From Phycisphaerae bacterium (lineage in GTDB: Bacteria > Planctomycetota > Phycisphaerae > UBA1845): a stretch of DNA of 64,000 nt. Positions 15,518 to 24,509 of the stretch are shown one piece after another (the first letter of the stretch is position 1; each line of letters begins with the position of its first letter). The notes under the pieces are model-generated. The model worked only from the letters and a program-made list of their open reading frames with translations, searched no databases and was not told where the DNA came from. The position numbers were made by a program, and so were the translations under genes. The stretch covers positions 62,001-126,000 of the forward strand of contig JAJVHU010000007.1 of the NCBI GenBank assembly GCA_022072505.1, written 5' to 3'.

Positions 15518-18391
15518 CTACGGACAAGTGTATTTCCCCTCGCCCGTCGCCCCGCAGCCCCAGGTGACCACGGCGGTCCCATCGCCTGAGGTGACCGCTT
15601 GGAGCTTCGCCTTGGCCGTGCCCTCGGAGGACAGCGTTCCCGATTTGCTTTCGCCGCTCGACAGCTTGACCGCGTACGTGTCGTGGGGCGCGCCGCCTTC
15701 CAGTTGCAGGATGAGGGTGTTCACGCCGTCATGCTGCGTGCACTCGACACTCAGGATGCGCTCCTCGCCCGCGCAGGCCGGCGGAGCGGCGCGCTCGGAG
15801 ATGTAGGCCGTGCCGGGGCGGAAGTCCTTGTCGCCGTCGTTGGTCGCGCCGACGACGGCCGTCAAAGTGGAGAGAGCGACGCTTCCACCAAAGCCGCTGT
15901 TCTTGTACCCGGCATGGCCGGTGAATTTGTCCACCTGCGTCCAGACGCCATCGACGTTCCTGTACAGGTAGGCCGCGCCGGAATTCTTGCGGCGATTGTC
16001 GTCGTATGGAGCGCCGATGAGAACGGTGTCGCCCGACACGGCCAGGGATAGCCCAAATACACGCGAGGAGAGCTTAGCGGTCTGAACCCACGCGCCGTCT
16101 ACTTTTTCAAAGATATAAACCGAGCTGTCGATGGACCCGGGTGCGCCGACGAAGGCTGTGTTGCCCGAGACGGCGACGGACCATCCAAAATAGGCATACC
16201 TTTCCCGGTTGCCGGCCGTGAGCTTGATAACCTCTTCCCATTCGCCGTTGACTTTCTCAAAGATGTAAGCCGCGCCGCGATCCCTGTTTTCTCGACGCGC
16301 GCCAACAATCGCTGTGTCCCCCGCAAACGCGATCGACAGCCCGAAGTCGTCGGTCGTCCACGCGTCGGAAGCGGCCAGGGTGGCGTCCTGACTCCAGTAA
16401 CCGTCGGTCTTCTCAAATACGTAAACGGCTCCGCGTCCGTTGTTGGCATCCAGCGCACCGATCAAGGCCCTGTCGCCGGACAAGGCGAGGGAGATTCCGA
16501 AGTAATCGCTGCTTGTCCCGTCGTCGGCCGTGAGCTTGGCCGCTTGCGACCACGCGCCGCCGTGCCTTTCGTAGACGTAAACCGAACCGGAGTCGTTCCC
16601 CCGATCGTCGTCGCGGTAGGCCCCGATCATCGCGGTGTCCCCCGACAAGGCGACGTCCCTGCCGAAGAAATCGTCTTGAGCGCCATCGGCGGGGGTGAGC
16701 TTGACGGTCTGGGTCCACGCACCATCGAACTTCTCGTAGATGTAGGCCGAGCCTGAGTTCCGCCCCCTGTCATCATCGCCCGACGCGCCCACAAGGACGG
16801 TTTCGCCCGACAACGCAACGGTGTCCCCGAATTCGTCGTCCTCCGCGCCGTCGTCGGCCGTGAGCCGGGCCGCGTCCTGCCAGCCTGACGGATCACCGCA
16901 GGTAAAGGTCTTTTCGGCTGTTGCCCCACAGTCCCAGGTTGCCGTGACGCTCCCCTCACCCGCGGGAAGCTCCATGAACTTCACGCGCGCCTTGCCCCGC
17001 GGGGTCAGTCTCCCCCACTCACTGCGCCCGTCCGAGAGCGTGACGGTGAACGTGTCCGCGGGCGAGCCGCTGCCTCCCTTGAGCGCGATCGAGAGCCGGT
17101 TCACGTCGTTGTGCGATCGGCATTGCGTGTGCGCGATGCGCTCGTTGCCGGTGCAATCGGGCGGCGGGACGGGATCGAAGACATAGACCGCCCCGGACCG
17201 CATCCCGTGCGCGCCGTCGAAGCCCGCGCCGATAAGGGCCGTGTCTTCCGCCAGTGCGAGGCCGACTCCGAAGCCGCTTTCTTTTCGCCCATTGACCGGG
17301 CTGAGCTTGTCGGTCTGCACCCATCTCCCGTGGACCCGCTCAAACCGGTAGACCGCGCCGGTCTCGGGCCGGCGGCCGTCGTGGTTGGGCGCGCCCACGA
17401 GCGCGGCGCCGTCCGTCAAAAGAACGGAATACCCGAAGTAGTCGCCTTCGCCGCCGTCCGCGGCGGACAGCTTGGCCGTCTGGCGCCACCGGCCTCCTGA
17501 TATCTCAAATACGTAGGCCGAACCGGAGTTCACGCTGGGTCCGTCGTCGCGGTACGCTCCAATGAGGGCGGTGTCACCGAGAAGCGCGATGGAGAACCCG
17601 AACGCCGCATACTCCTGTGGATCTTCGGCGGCGAGCTTGGCGGTCTGCGTCCACGCCCCGCCGACTTTCTCGAACACATAGACCGATCCGGAGTTGCTTC
17701 CACCGTCGTCGCGATACTGCACCCCGATCAGCGCCGTGTCGCCTGACAAGGCGACGGCGCTACCGAATTCGTCCCAGTTCACCCCGTCGTCCGCGGTAAG
17801 ATGCGCGGTCTGACTCCACGTGCCGTCAGTCCGTTCAAAGACATAAGCTGAGCCCCGGGAGTAGCCGCCAACATCGTCGCCCGGAGCCCCGATCAGAACG
17901 GTTTCGTCGAACAGCGCGACGGCGCTGCCGAAATCGTCGTCCCTCTCTGCATCGGCTGCCTCGAGCTTGGCGGATTGCAGCCACGCCCCGTTGACCTGCT
18001 CGAAGACGTAAGCCGACCCCGCGTTGCGCGCGAGACCGTCATCGCCATCGGCGCCGATAACGGCCACGCCTTTGCAAAACGCGATGGAAGCACCGAAGTA
18101 GTCGTAAGCCGCGCCGTCGTCGGCCGTGAGCTTGGCGGTTTGCAACCAAACGCCATCGGCCAACTCGAAGGCATAGACCGCTCCCGAACTGGATCCATGA
18201 TCGTCGTCATGCAGCGCCGCGATGAGCGCGAGCTCGCCCCACCTGGCGATCCGAGTTCCGAAGTAGTCGGACCGCTCCCGATCGTCGGCGAAGAGCTTGG
18301 CTTTCTGTTCCCAGTTCTGTCCCCGTGCCGCAGCCGTGGCGCCGCAGACCGAGGTCGCGATTCCCAATGCAACGACCGATCGCAGGTTCAT
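15518..18391 (-). CDS. Secreted double FG-GAP beta-propeller protein with two four-cysteine domains
   Basis: 957 residues with a signal peptide (VVALGIATSVCGATAAARG). Residues about 25-405 hold seven FG-GAP units with DYFG/DDFG about 55 residues apart, each followed by VALSGDTALIGA and GSAYVFE, i.e. one seven-bladed integrin-type propeller. Residues 412-499 are a four-cysteine domain (C413, C424, C488, C498). The whole module then repeats: seven more units at about 505-865 and a second four-cysteine domain (C873, C884, C946, C956). The protein is an internal duplication of propeller plus domain. Acidic loops such as DGDDGLARNAG suggest calcium binding. Likely a surface or extracellular binding protein. 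Confidence 0.85.
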   Translation of the reverse strand: MNLRSVVALGIATSVCGATAAARGQNWEQKAKLFADDRERSDYFGTRIARWGELALIAALHDDDHGSSSGAVYAFELADGVWLQTAKLTADDGAAYDYFGASIAFCKGVAVIGADGDDGLARNAGSAYVFEQVNGAWLQSAKLEAADAERDDDFGSAVALFDETVLIGAPGDDVGGYSRGSAYVFERTDGTWSQTAHLTADDGVNWDEFGSAVALSGDTALIGVQYRDDGGSNSGSVYVFEKVGGAWTQTAKLAAEDPQEYAAFGFSIALLGDTALIGAYRDDGPSVNSGSAYVFEISGGRWRQTAKLSAADGGEGDYFGYSVLLTDGAALVGAPNHDGRRPETGAVYRFERVHGRWVQTDKLSPVNGRKESGFGVGLALAEDTALIGAGFDGAHGMRSGAVYVFDPVPPPDCTGNERIAHTQCRSHNDVNRLSIALKGGSGSPADTFTVTLSDGRSEWGRLTPRGKARVKFMELPAGEGSVTATWDCGATAEKTFTCGDPSGWQDAARLTADDGAEDDEFGDTVALSGETVLVGASGDDDRGRNSGSAYIYEKFDGAWTQTVKLTPADGAQDDFFGRDVALSGDTAMIGAYRDDDRGNDSGSVYVYERHGGAWSQAAKLTADDGTSSDYFGISLALSGDRALIGALDANNGRGAVYVFEKTDGYWSQDATLAASDAWTTDDFGLSIAFAGDTAIVGARRENRDRGAAYIFEKVNGEWEEVIKLTAGNRERYAYFGWSVAVSGNTAFVGAPGSIDSSVYIFEKVDGAWVQTAKLSSRVFGLSLAVSGDTVLIGAPYDDNRRKNSGAAYLYRNVDGVWTQVDKFTGHAGYKNSGFGGSVALSTLTAVVGATNDGDKDFRPGTAYISERAAPPACAGEERILSVECTQHDGVNTLILQLEGGAPHDTYAVKLSSGESKSGTLSSEGTAKAKLQAVTSGDGTAVVTWGCGATGEGKYTCP

Positions 18392-18540
18392 GTTTGCTCC
18401 TCCCCAGGATGACGGCGCGGGCCGGAAGCGGACGGCGTCATTGTACCGCGGACGCCGACCGGATCGTGTTTTTCCGGCTCATCCGGGATTTTCGGGGAAC
18501 CGACCGGCCGCCCCGCGCTGCGGCCTCATGCCGCCTCCGG

Positions 18541-19917
18541 TCAGCGGCAGGTCACCTGCCGGGTCAGTACGTCCCCGCACGACAGCTCCGCCGTCACTTC
18601 GTGGCTCCCCACCGGAACATCCGCCCACTTCGTCCGCGCGATTCCGCGAAAGTTGAACGTCCGGTTCCGCGGGCGCAGGCCGTCGAGGTGGAGGAGGATA
18701 GCCTCTCCGGGCACGCCGTCGGTCAGTTCGGCTTTGACCGTGCCCAGGCTGCTGCACCGGGCGGTCATCGTTTCATCGCCCGTGCAGTCCTGCCCCGCGC
18801 AGGCGACGGTTTCCTCAAGAACGGTCCCGCAGGTCATGACGGCGGTGACGACGTGGTCGCCCCGGCCGGCGTTGGGCCAGGTGACGTTGACGTTGCCGTC
18901 CGCGTTGAACGCCTTGGTGCGGATCTGGTTCAGATCGCCGTTCAGGTAGAACGTGGCGATCTCGCCGGGCACGCCATCGATCACGCGGGCGGTCAGCGTC
19001 TGACCGTCGGCGCACTCGACCTGGCTGAGCGTTTCATCGCCCGTGCAGTCGCCGGGTCCGCAGTAGACGTAGTCGTGGTGAACGGCGCCGCAGCCGGTGA
19101 CGACGCGGATGACGTGCGCGCCCTCGGCGACGTCGGCCCACTCCATCTGCGCCTCGCCCTGCGCGCCGAAGTCGCGCTGGCGGCGCCGCTCCTCGTCGAG
19201 ATAGCCCTCGACAAACGCGCCATGCACGCCGCGCGAGACGTTCGTCCGGACGGTCATCGAGCTGAGGCAGTCGGATTGCACGCGCTCCTGCCCGGAGCAG
19301 CTTCCCACGTAGGAAAAGTCGTCGATGCCGAAGACGTCCGAGCTTCCGTTGCGGATGACGAAGAGGACGGCGCGGATCGTCGTGGCGTGGTCGGTGACGC
19401 CCAGGTACAGCGAGCCGCCGTTGGACGCCCCGGCGATTTCCAGGCTCTGGAACGCGCCGTCGTCAAACTCCACGAAGACGTCCCCCGACGCCGTCCCGAC
19501 GCCCGTCAGGTAGGCGCCGAAGGCGTGGAGGGGCGGGTCGAATGAGACACGGTAGGAGGCGCCGGTGCTCGCCGCGTCGAAGCGCAGGAACTTCTCGCCG
19601 CCGACGGTCGTGTTGTATCCGATGATTCGCGAGCCGTCATTCCGGATTCCCGCCGCATTCGTGGACTGGGAGAACGCCTCGACGACCACCCCCGGCGCCA
19701 CCTCAAGGGTCGTGAAACTCCCGAGCGGCTGATCCTCGAACCCGATCGTCCGGATCTCGCCGAGGACGGCGTCGCGGAACTCCGCCGCGGTCCGGTCCGA
19801 GTTCGGCCTCGGGTCCGACGGTTCCGCTCCGGGGTCGACGCCGTAATACACCACGACGTCCGCCCTCGCCGCTCCCGCCGCAACCAGCATGAATAACGCA
19901 AAGCTCAAGGTTCTCAT
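18541..19917 (-). CDS. Secreted protein with N-terminal beta domain and three tandem four-cysteine domains
   Basis: 458 residues, signal peptide LSFALFMLVAAGAARAD. Residues 20-205 resemble the beta-sandwich part of PEP-CTERM-type exported proteins (IGFEDQPLG and FDDGAFQSLEI, ending VFGIDDFSYVG), but no PEP-CTERM anchor follows. Instead three copies of one domain follow, with cysteines at 207/217/276/286, 291/302/363/373 and 378/388/447/457, each opening C-[ST]-G-x-E. The start at 19917 is set by a GGAGG-type site and by the signal peptide; an upstream in-frame extension is Arg-rich and not export-like. Divergent from the ECF/kinase pair. The domain function is unknown. Confidence 0.8.
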   Translation of the reverse strand: MRTLSFALFMLVAAGAARADVVVYYGVDPGAEPSDPRPNSDRTAAEFRDAVLGEIRTIGFEDQPLGSFTTLEVAPGVVVEAFSQSTNAAGIRNDGSRIIGYNTTVGGEKFLRFDAASTGASYRVSFDPPLHAFGAYLTGVGTASGDVFVEFDDGAFQSLEIAGASNGGSLYLGVTDHATTIRAVLFVIRNGSSDVFGIDDFSYVGSCSGQERVQSDCLSSMTVRTNVSRGVHGAFVEGYLDEERRRQRDFGAQGEAQMEWADVAEGAHVIRVVTGCGAVHHDYVYCGPGDCTGDETLSQVECADGQTLTARVIDGVPGEIATFYLNGDLNQIRTKAFNADGNVNVTWPNAGRGDHVVTAVMTCGTVLEETVACAGQDCTGDETMTARCSSLGTVKAELTDGVPGEAILLHLDGLRPRNRTFNFRGIARTKWADVPVGSHEVTAELSCGDVLTRQVTCR

Positions 19918-20135
19918 GTTCGCCTCCACTCCAGCGTCCCCTTCCCCGTCCGCGCGCCGGGTCCGCCGCAAGGGGAGGTTCTCGACCCCGTCGATTGCGG
20001 TCGCCGGGGCCGCCCGGCGACGCCGTGATCCAAGTCCGTTTCGCAGTCCCCGACTCAAGGGTTCGCCCGGGGGGCGTCGCGCCTTTCGCGCGGACCCGTC
20101 GTCGCCCCCGGCGCGCACCGCCGCCGTGGGAAGCA

Positions 20136-20165
20136 TTGACCTTTCCCCGCAAAAACGGGTAGGAT
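20136..20165 (+). promoter_or_regulatory. Candidate sigma70-type promoter for the ECF/kinase genes
   Basis: TTGACC at 20136-20141 and TAGGAT at 20160-20165 with an 18-base spacer, about 90 bases upstream of the ECF start, in the 335-base divergent region 19918-20252. Nothing else was recognised in that region. Confidence 0.45.
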
Positions 20166-20252
20166 CAGTTCCCGATATCGACGCTCCTATGAGATAAGCA
20201 ACGTTTCGGCGGCTCGTCCGCCACGGGGTCTGCGGGAATTCGGCACACGCCT

Positions 20253-20798
20253 ATGACGGACGTGATCGAGGACCATGTCGGCGCCGTCGCACAGCCCAGC
20301 GACGCTCTGGTGCGGAAGCTCTACCCGCAGCTTAAGCGGCTCGCGGCGGCGTACCTGCGGCATGAGCGTCCGGATCACACGCTTCAGGCCACGGCGCTGG
20401 TTCACGAGACGTATCTGCGCTTCGCCCACGGGGCCGCGCCGTGGCGCGACGAAGCGCATTTCTTTCGGGCCGCGGCAGTCGTCATGCGCCGGATTCTGGT
20501 CAACCACGCCGTGCGCCGGACGCGCGCGAAGCGCGGCGGCGGAGCGGTGCGCGTGGCGCTGACGCCGGCCAGCGCCCTGGTCCGCACGTCCGACGAGGAG
20601 TTGATCGGGATCCACGAAGGGCTGGAGCAGTTGGGGAAGGCGGACCCGCGCAAGCGGGAGGTGGTCGAGCTGCGGTACTTCGCGGGGCTTTCGATTCCGC
20701 AGGTGGCCGAGGTCACCGGGTTGTCCGAGCGCACCGTGGAGCGCGAGTGGCGCACGGCGCGGGCGTGGCTGCGGGCGCGCCTGGAGGCGCGGGGTTGA
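20253..20798 (+). CDS. ECF RNA polymerase sigma factor (planctomycete kinase-associated type)
   Basis: Extracytoplasmic-function sigma factor of 181 residues. Region 2 reads LVRKLYPQLKRLAAAYLRHERPDHTLQATALVHETYLR. Region 4 is a helix-turn-helix in YFAGLSIPQVAEVTGLSERTVEREW. The DHTLQATALVHE sequence is characteristic of the sigma-70 ECF subgroup found next to Ser/Thr kinases in planctomycetes and acidobacteria. No anti-sigma gene is adjacent; the kinase gene begins 12 bases downstream and probably controls this factor by phosphorylation (inference from such pairs). Divergent from the secreted four-cysteine proteins, which are therefore plausible targets. Confidence 0.9.
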   Translation: MTDVIEDHVGAVAQPSDALVRKLYPQLKRLAAAYLRHERPDHTLQATALVHETYLRFAHGAAPWRDEAHFFRAAAVVMRRILVNHAVRRTRAKRGGGAVRVALTPASALVRTSDEELIGIHEGLEQLGKADPRKREVVELRYFAGLSIPQVAEVTGLSERTVEREWRTARAWLRARLEARG

Positions 20799-20810
20799 CG
20801 GGCGGGCGAC

Positions 20811-22583
20811 ATGATCACACCCGACGGGCTAGAGGCAAATCGGCTCGGGCCGCTTGACCCCGACGAGTGGCGTCGAATCGACGCCGTTTTCTCTGAAGCG
20901 CTGGACCTTGAAAGCCCGGAGCGCGCGGCGTTCCTCGACCGATCCTTCGTCAACGCGCCGCGCCTGCGGGCCGAGGTCGAGCGCATGCTGCGGGCCGACG
21001 AGGACTCCTCCGGGTTCATGTCCGCGCCGCCGGCGCCCGACATGTTCGACGTGCTGCTCGAACCGCCGCCGCTCCCGCGCCGCATCGGGCGCTATCCGAT
21101 CGTCCGCGTCATCGCCTCGGGCGGGATGGGCGTCGTTTACGAAGGGTTGCAGACCGCGCCGCGAAGACGCGTCGCCGTGAAGATTCTTCGGACACCCTTC
21201 GTCGGCGAGCAGGCGGCGCGGCGGTTTCTGCGCGAGGCCGAGATCCTGGCGCGATTGCGCCATCCCGGGATCGTTCAGGTCATCGAGGCCGACGTGTTCG
21301 ATCACGCCGGCGCGGCGACGCCCTACCTGGTGATGGAGTACGTTTCCGGCGCGGAGGACATCCTGACGCACGCCCGCCGGTGCGGTCTCGACCTGCGTCA
21401 GCGCCTCCGGCTTTTCGGAAAAGTCTGTCAGGCCGTTCAGCACGCCCACGAGCACGGCGTCGTCCACCGCGACATCAAGCCCGCGAACCTCCTGATCGAC
21501 GACCGCGGCGAACCCCGGGTCATTGATTTCGGCGTCGCCGCCGTGCGCGAAGCCGGCCGGGCGGCTGCCCCGGCGACGGTGGGCGGACAGATTCTCGGCA
21601 CGCTGACCTACATGAGTCCGGAGCAGGCCTGCGGACGCCCCGAAACCGTCACCCGCGCCGCGGACGTTTATTCACTCGGCGTCGTCCTTTATGAGCTTCT
21701 GACCGGGCGGCTGCCTTACGATCTAAGTGCGCTGCCGATGCCCCAGGTGTTGAAGACGATCGTGGAGACCCCGCCTCGGGCGCCCGAGGGCTTGCCGCCT
21801 GCGGTGCGGCGCGTCCTCATGAACGCGCTGGAAAAGTCCCCCGACAGACGCCCGTCGGATCCGGCCGCGCTGGCTGCGGCACTGAACGCCGCTGTCGCCC
21901 CGCCGGCGGAAGCGCCTGTTCCGCGGGAGGGGCGACCGGCGACGCGCCGATGGCCGGCACCGGGCAAAGTCGCCGTGGGGATCGGTCTGCTCGCCGCCGT
22001 GGCGGGACTGCTGCGGTTCGCATCGCCGGACGACGGGCGGAGGAGAGCGTCGGACACGAAGAACTCGGGGGACCACGCCGTTTCAGAACGCACTGCCGTG
22101 GAGCAGGCCGCTGAATACGCCGCGACCAAGCAGACGGCTGCGGGGAGCGAGGTTTCGCAGGACGCTGCAAAGAGGAGCGCTGCTGCCGCTCAGGCTGCTG
22201 ACGCGAGTTCGGCGACGCGGGATTCTGACGTGCCGGAACATGCTGAATCCGCCGCGTTTCCCGCCGCCTCCGGAGAGGCGGGGGCGGCTGAAGCGACGCC
22301 CGCTTCGGTCGAGTGCGACCGGATCGAAGACCTCCGCGGACACTGCGTGCCCTTTGACGACGGCACGTTCAAGATCGTGGTTCGCTTAAGAAGCCGGCTG
22401 GCCGCCGAAACGCCGGTCACCTTCGCCTTGAACGAACGCGGGTTCCGACCCAAGACGATCAAGGAGCGCGGCAAAGGGCTGGCCACGTGGAAGGTGGACG
22501 ACGCCGGCCCGCATCAGGTGAACCTGCGGGAATGCCCGGACGCCGCCGCCGTCATCGACTGCGCCGCGACGACGACTCCGTAA
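20811..22583 (+). CDS. Transmembrane Ser/Thr protein kinase with extracytoplasmic four-cysteine domain
   Basis: 590 residues. After an N-terminal region of about 90 residues comes a Hanks-type kinase: Gly-rich loop IASGGMGVVY (101-110), Lys124 in VAVKIL, HRDIKPAN (219-226), DFG (239-241), and MSPEQ. One membrane segment, VAVGIGLLAAVAGLLRFA (387-404), is followed by a low-complexity Ala/Ser linker and residues 502-584 with C502-x9-C512 and C575-x8-C584. The outer domain has the same cysteine spacing as the domains in the three secreted proteins on the other strand. The kinase has all catalytic residues. It probably senses an envelope signal and acts on the ECF factor encoded just upstream. Confidence 0.9.
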   Translation: MITPDGLEANRLGPLDPDEWRRIDAVFSEALDLESPERAAFLDRSFVNAPRLRAEVERMLRADEDSSGFMSAPPAPDMFDVLLEPPPLPRRIGRYPIVRVIASGGMGVVYEGLQTAPRRRVAVKILRTPFVGEQAARRFLREAEILARLRHPGIVQVIEADVFDHAGAATPYLVMEYVSGAEDILTHARRCGLDLRQRLRLFGKVCQAVQHAHEHGVVHRDIKPANLLIDDRGEPRVIDFGVAAVREAGRAAAPATVGGQILGTLTYMSPEQACGRPETVTRAADVYSLGVVLYELLTGRLPYDLSALPMPQVLKTIVETPPRAPEGLPPAVRRVLMNALEKSPDRRPSDPAALAAALNAAVAPPAEAPVPREGRPATRRWPAPGKVAVGIGLLAAVAGLLRFASPDDGRRRASDTKNSGDHAVSERTAVEQAAEYAATKQTAAGSEVSQDAAKRSAAAAQAADASSATRDSDVPEHAESAAFPAASGEAGAAEATPASVECDRIEDLRGHCVPFDDGTFKIVVRLRSRLAAETPVTFALNERGFRPKTIKERGKGLATWKVDDAGPHQVNLRECPDAAAVIDCAATTTP

Positions 22584-22891
22584 CTACGCAAGCCGCTCCC
22601 AGCGCCATCGATCACCACGGGGGAGCCGCAGCCCAAGGCCGCCGCATTCCACATCGGGAGGGTAACCGCGGCGCCGGGGATCGCTCGGTTCTTCTCCCGG
22701 AAGGGTGAAACGCGAGTCCCGAGTCTCCACCCGGCTCCGATGCTCGAGGCCTGGGATGTTCTGTCGTTGCGGCGCGACGTGCGATGATGCCGGGAACGGA
22801 CGGCGATCGGCGGCGCGACGGAGTTGGATCGGCGCCGGCCGGACGGTACGATCCGGGAGGTCGGGGTCACAGCCCCGGCGCGATCGTCCCG
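22584..22891. repeat. Intergenic region with a 105-base dispersed element
   Basis: Positions about 22721-22823 are roughly 80 percent identical to 59065-59167 (shared cores TCTTGTCGTT-like and GATGATGCC...GGACGGCGATC). Both copies follow a secreted or membrane-protein gene. No coding function is seen. An ATG at 22784 in frame with the next gene lies inside this element. Confidence 0.65.
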
Positions 22892-24478
22892 GTGAGGAGA
22901 CCCCGCTTGCGGTGCAAGCAGTGTGAATATCGGTTGTGGAACCTGCGCTCGCGGAATTGCCCGGAGTGCGGGGCGCCGTTCTCCCCGCGCGACTACACTT
23001 TCGTCCCCAACGCCGTGCGATTTCTGTGCCCGCATTGCGATCAGGCGTACTACGGGACGGATGAGAAAGGCCACCTGGTTCCCTCGTCGTTTCAGTGCGT
23101 CGCCTGCCGCGCTTCGATCGACCTGGACGAGATGGTCCTTCAGCCCGCGGAAGGGATGGAGGAGGAGGCGACGCAGCCGTCGCCGGTTCCCTGGCTGGAG
23201 CGTGCGAAGCTCGGGGCGTGGCGCGGGTGGTGGCGGACGGTGGGGTGGACGATCTCGTCGCCGCGGAAGCTGGCGTCACGGTTGCCCGCGGTTCCGCGCA
23301 AGGGCGACGCGTGGATCTTTCTCATTCTGAACACGGTGGTGGCCGCCCTGGGGATGATCTTTCCCTTCGGGTTGACCCTGATGATGACGGGCGGAATGAC
23401 GGGCGGACCGCCGGGCGCTCCGGGCGTGGGCATGCTCGGCGCGATTTACGGCATGATGATCGTGATGATGATTCCGGCGACGCTGCTGTCGACGTTTCTC
23501 TGGGCGGCATGCACGCACGGTGTTCTGCGTCTCGGGGCGAAACCGCGCGGCGACTTCGGCATGACGCAAGAGGCGATCTGCTACAGCAGCGGGATCAGCA
23601 CGCTGAACGCCGTGCCGTGCATCGGTCCTTATGTCGCTCCGGTCTGGTCGATCATCACGGCGATCGTCCTCCTCAAGGAGCGGCAGAGGATCGGCGGGTG
23701 GCGGGCAAGCGTCGCGGTGCTGGCGTTTCCGGTGGTGATCTGCGGCGGGGTGGTGACGTTGTACGCGGTCATGCTGTACCTGGCGATCAACGTGGCCGGG
23801 ACGATCGGACCGGGCGGCGCCGTCGCCCAGGGTTACGCCTCGGGGATCGGAACCGCCGTGACGACGTACGCGGAGCAGAACCGCGGCGCGTGGCCGAAAC
23901 ACGCCGGGGAATTGCTGCTGCCCCGCGTCTCCACGTTGACGAGCGGGCTTTTTGTGCTGCCCGACACCGCGACGAGCACGGCGGACGCTTTCATCGGCTC
24001 GGTGAACCTGGATGTGTTCGAGGGGTTGAATGAGGCGCAGATGCGGCAGGTCGTCGACGCCGCGATCCTGGCGCTGCCTCCGGACGTGACGGCGCATCGC
24101 GTGGGCGACTACGTATTTACGTATCACGGGGTGGATTCGGTGAACGCGCTGGGGCGGTTGTGGATCGTCGTCGCCAGCGCCGATCCGGACACCAACGCCG
24201 ACGCTTCGATGCAGGGCGTCACCGTGGTGATGAAATCCGGACGAGTGAAGTACATCGCCCCGGCGGACTGGGCGGCTGAGTTGGCGAGGCAGAACGGGCT
24301 GCGCGCGGCGGACGGTCTTGCGCCTCTTCCGGATCCGTGGACGATCACGCACGTGAACCCGGCGCGGGCGGCGACGACGGCGACGGCGCCCGGGACGGAG
24401 GGTGCGCTTGACGGCGGCGCGGCTGAGGGCGATGCCGACGCGGAGACCGGAGCGGAGGAGTCCTCACCTCCACCGTGA
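22892..24478 (+). CDS. YIP1-like membrane protein with N-terminal zinc ribbons
   Basis: 528 residues from GTG 22892. The N-terminus has Cys pairs in LRCKQCEYRL, NCPECGAPF, LCPHCDQAYYGTDEKGH and CVACRASIDLDE, i.e. two zinc-ribbon-like modules. Several membrane segments follow (WIFLILNTVVAALGMIFPFG, YGMMIVMMIPATLLSTFLWA, and others) in a YIP1-type layout, then a soluble C-terminal region with an Ala/Glu-rich tail. GTG 22892 was preferred over ATG 22784 because the family begins a few residues before the first Cys pair and the earlier ATG lies in a dispersed repeat. Function unknown. Confidence 0.75.
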   Translation: MRRPRLRCKQCEYRLWNLRSRNCPECGAPFSPRDYTFVPNAVRFLCPHCDQAYYGTDEKGHLVPSSFQCVACRASIDLDEMVLQPAEGMEEEATQPSPVPWLERAKLGAWRGWWRTVGWTISSPRKLASRLPAVPRKGDAWIFLILNTVVAALGMIFPFGLTLMMTGGMTGGPPGAPGVGMLGAIYGMMIVMMIPATLLSTFLWAACTHGVLRLGAKPRGDFGMTQEAICYSSGISTLNAVPCIGPYVAPVWSIITAIVLLKERQRIGGWRASVAVLAFPVVICGGVVTLYAVMLYLAINVAGTIGPGGAVAQGYASGIGTAVTTYAEQNRGAWPKHAGELLLPRVSTLTSGLFVLPDTATSTADAFIGSVNLDVFEGLNEAQMRQVVDAAILALPPDVTAHRVGDYVFTYHGVDSVNALGRLWIVVASADPDTNADASMQGVTVVMKSGRVKYIAPADWAAELARQNGLRAADGLAPLPDPWTITHVNPARAATTATAPGTEGALDGGAAEGDADAETGAEESSPPP

Positions 24479-24509
24479 CGGCGGGACAGGCGGCGAGAGT
24501 GCGTGCGTC

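Noticed and set aside
20136-20252. A small RNA or riboswitch in the divergent promoter region
   Set aside because: Only a plausible promoter was found; no stable conserved structure is evident by eye.
22784-22891. N-terminal extension of the YIP1-like protein from ATG 22784
   Set aside because: The segment is a copy of a dispersed noncoding element and does not look like protein.
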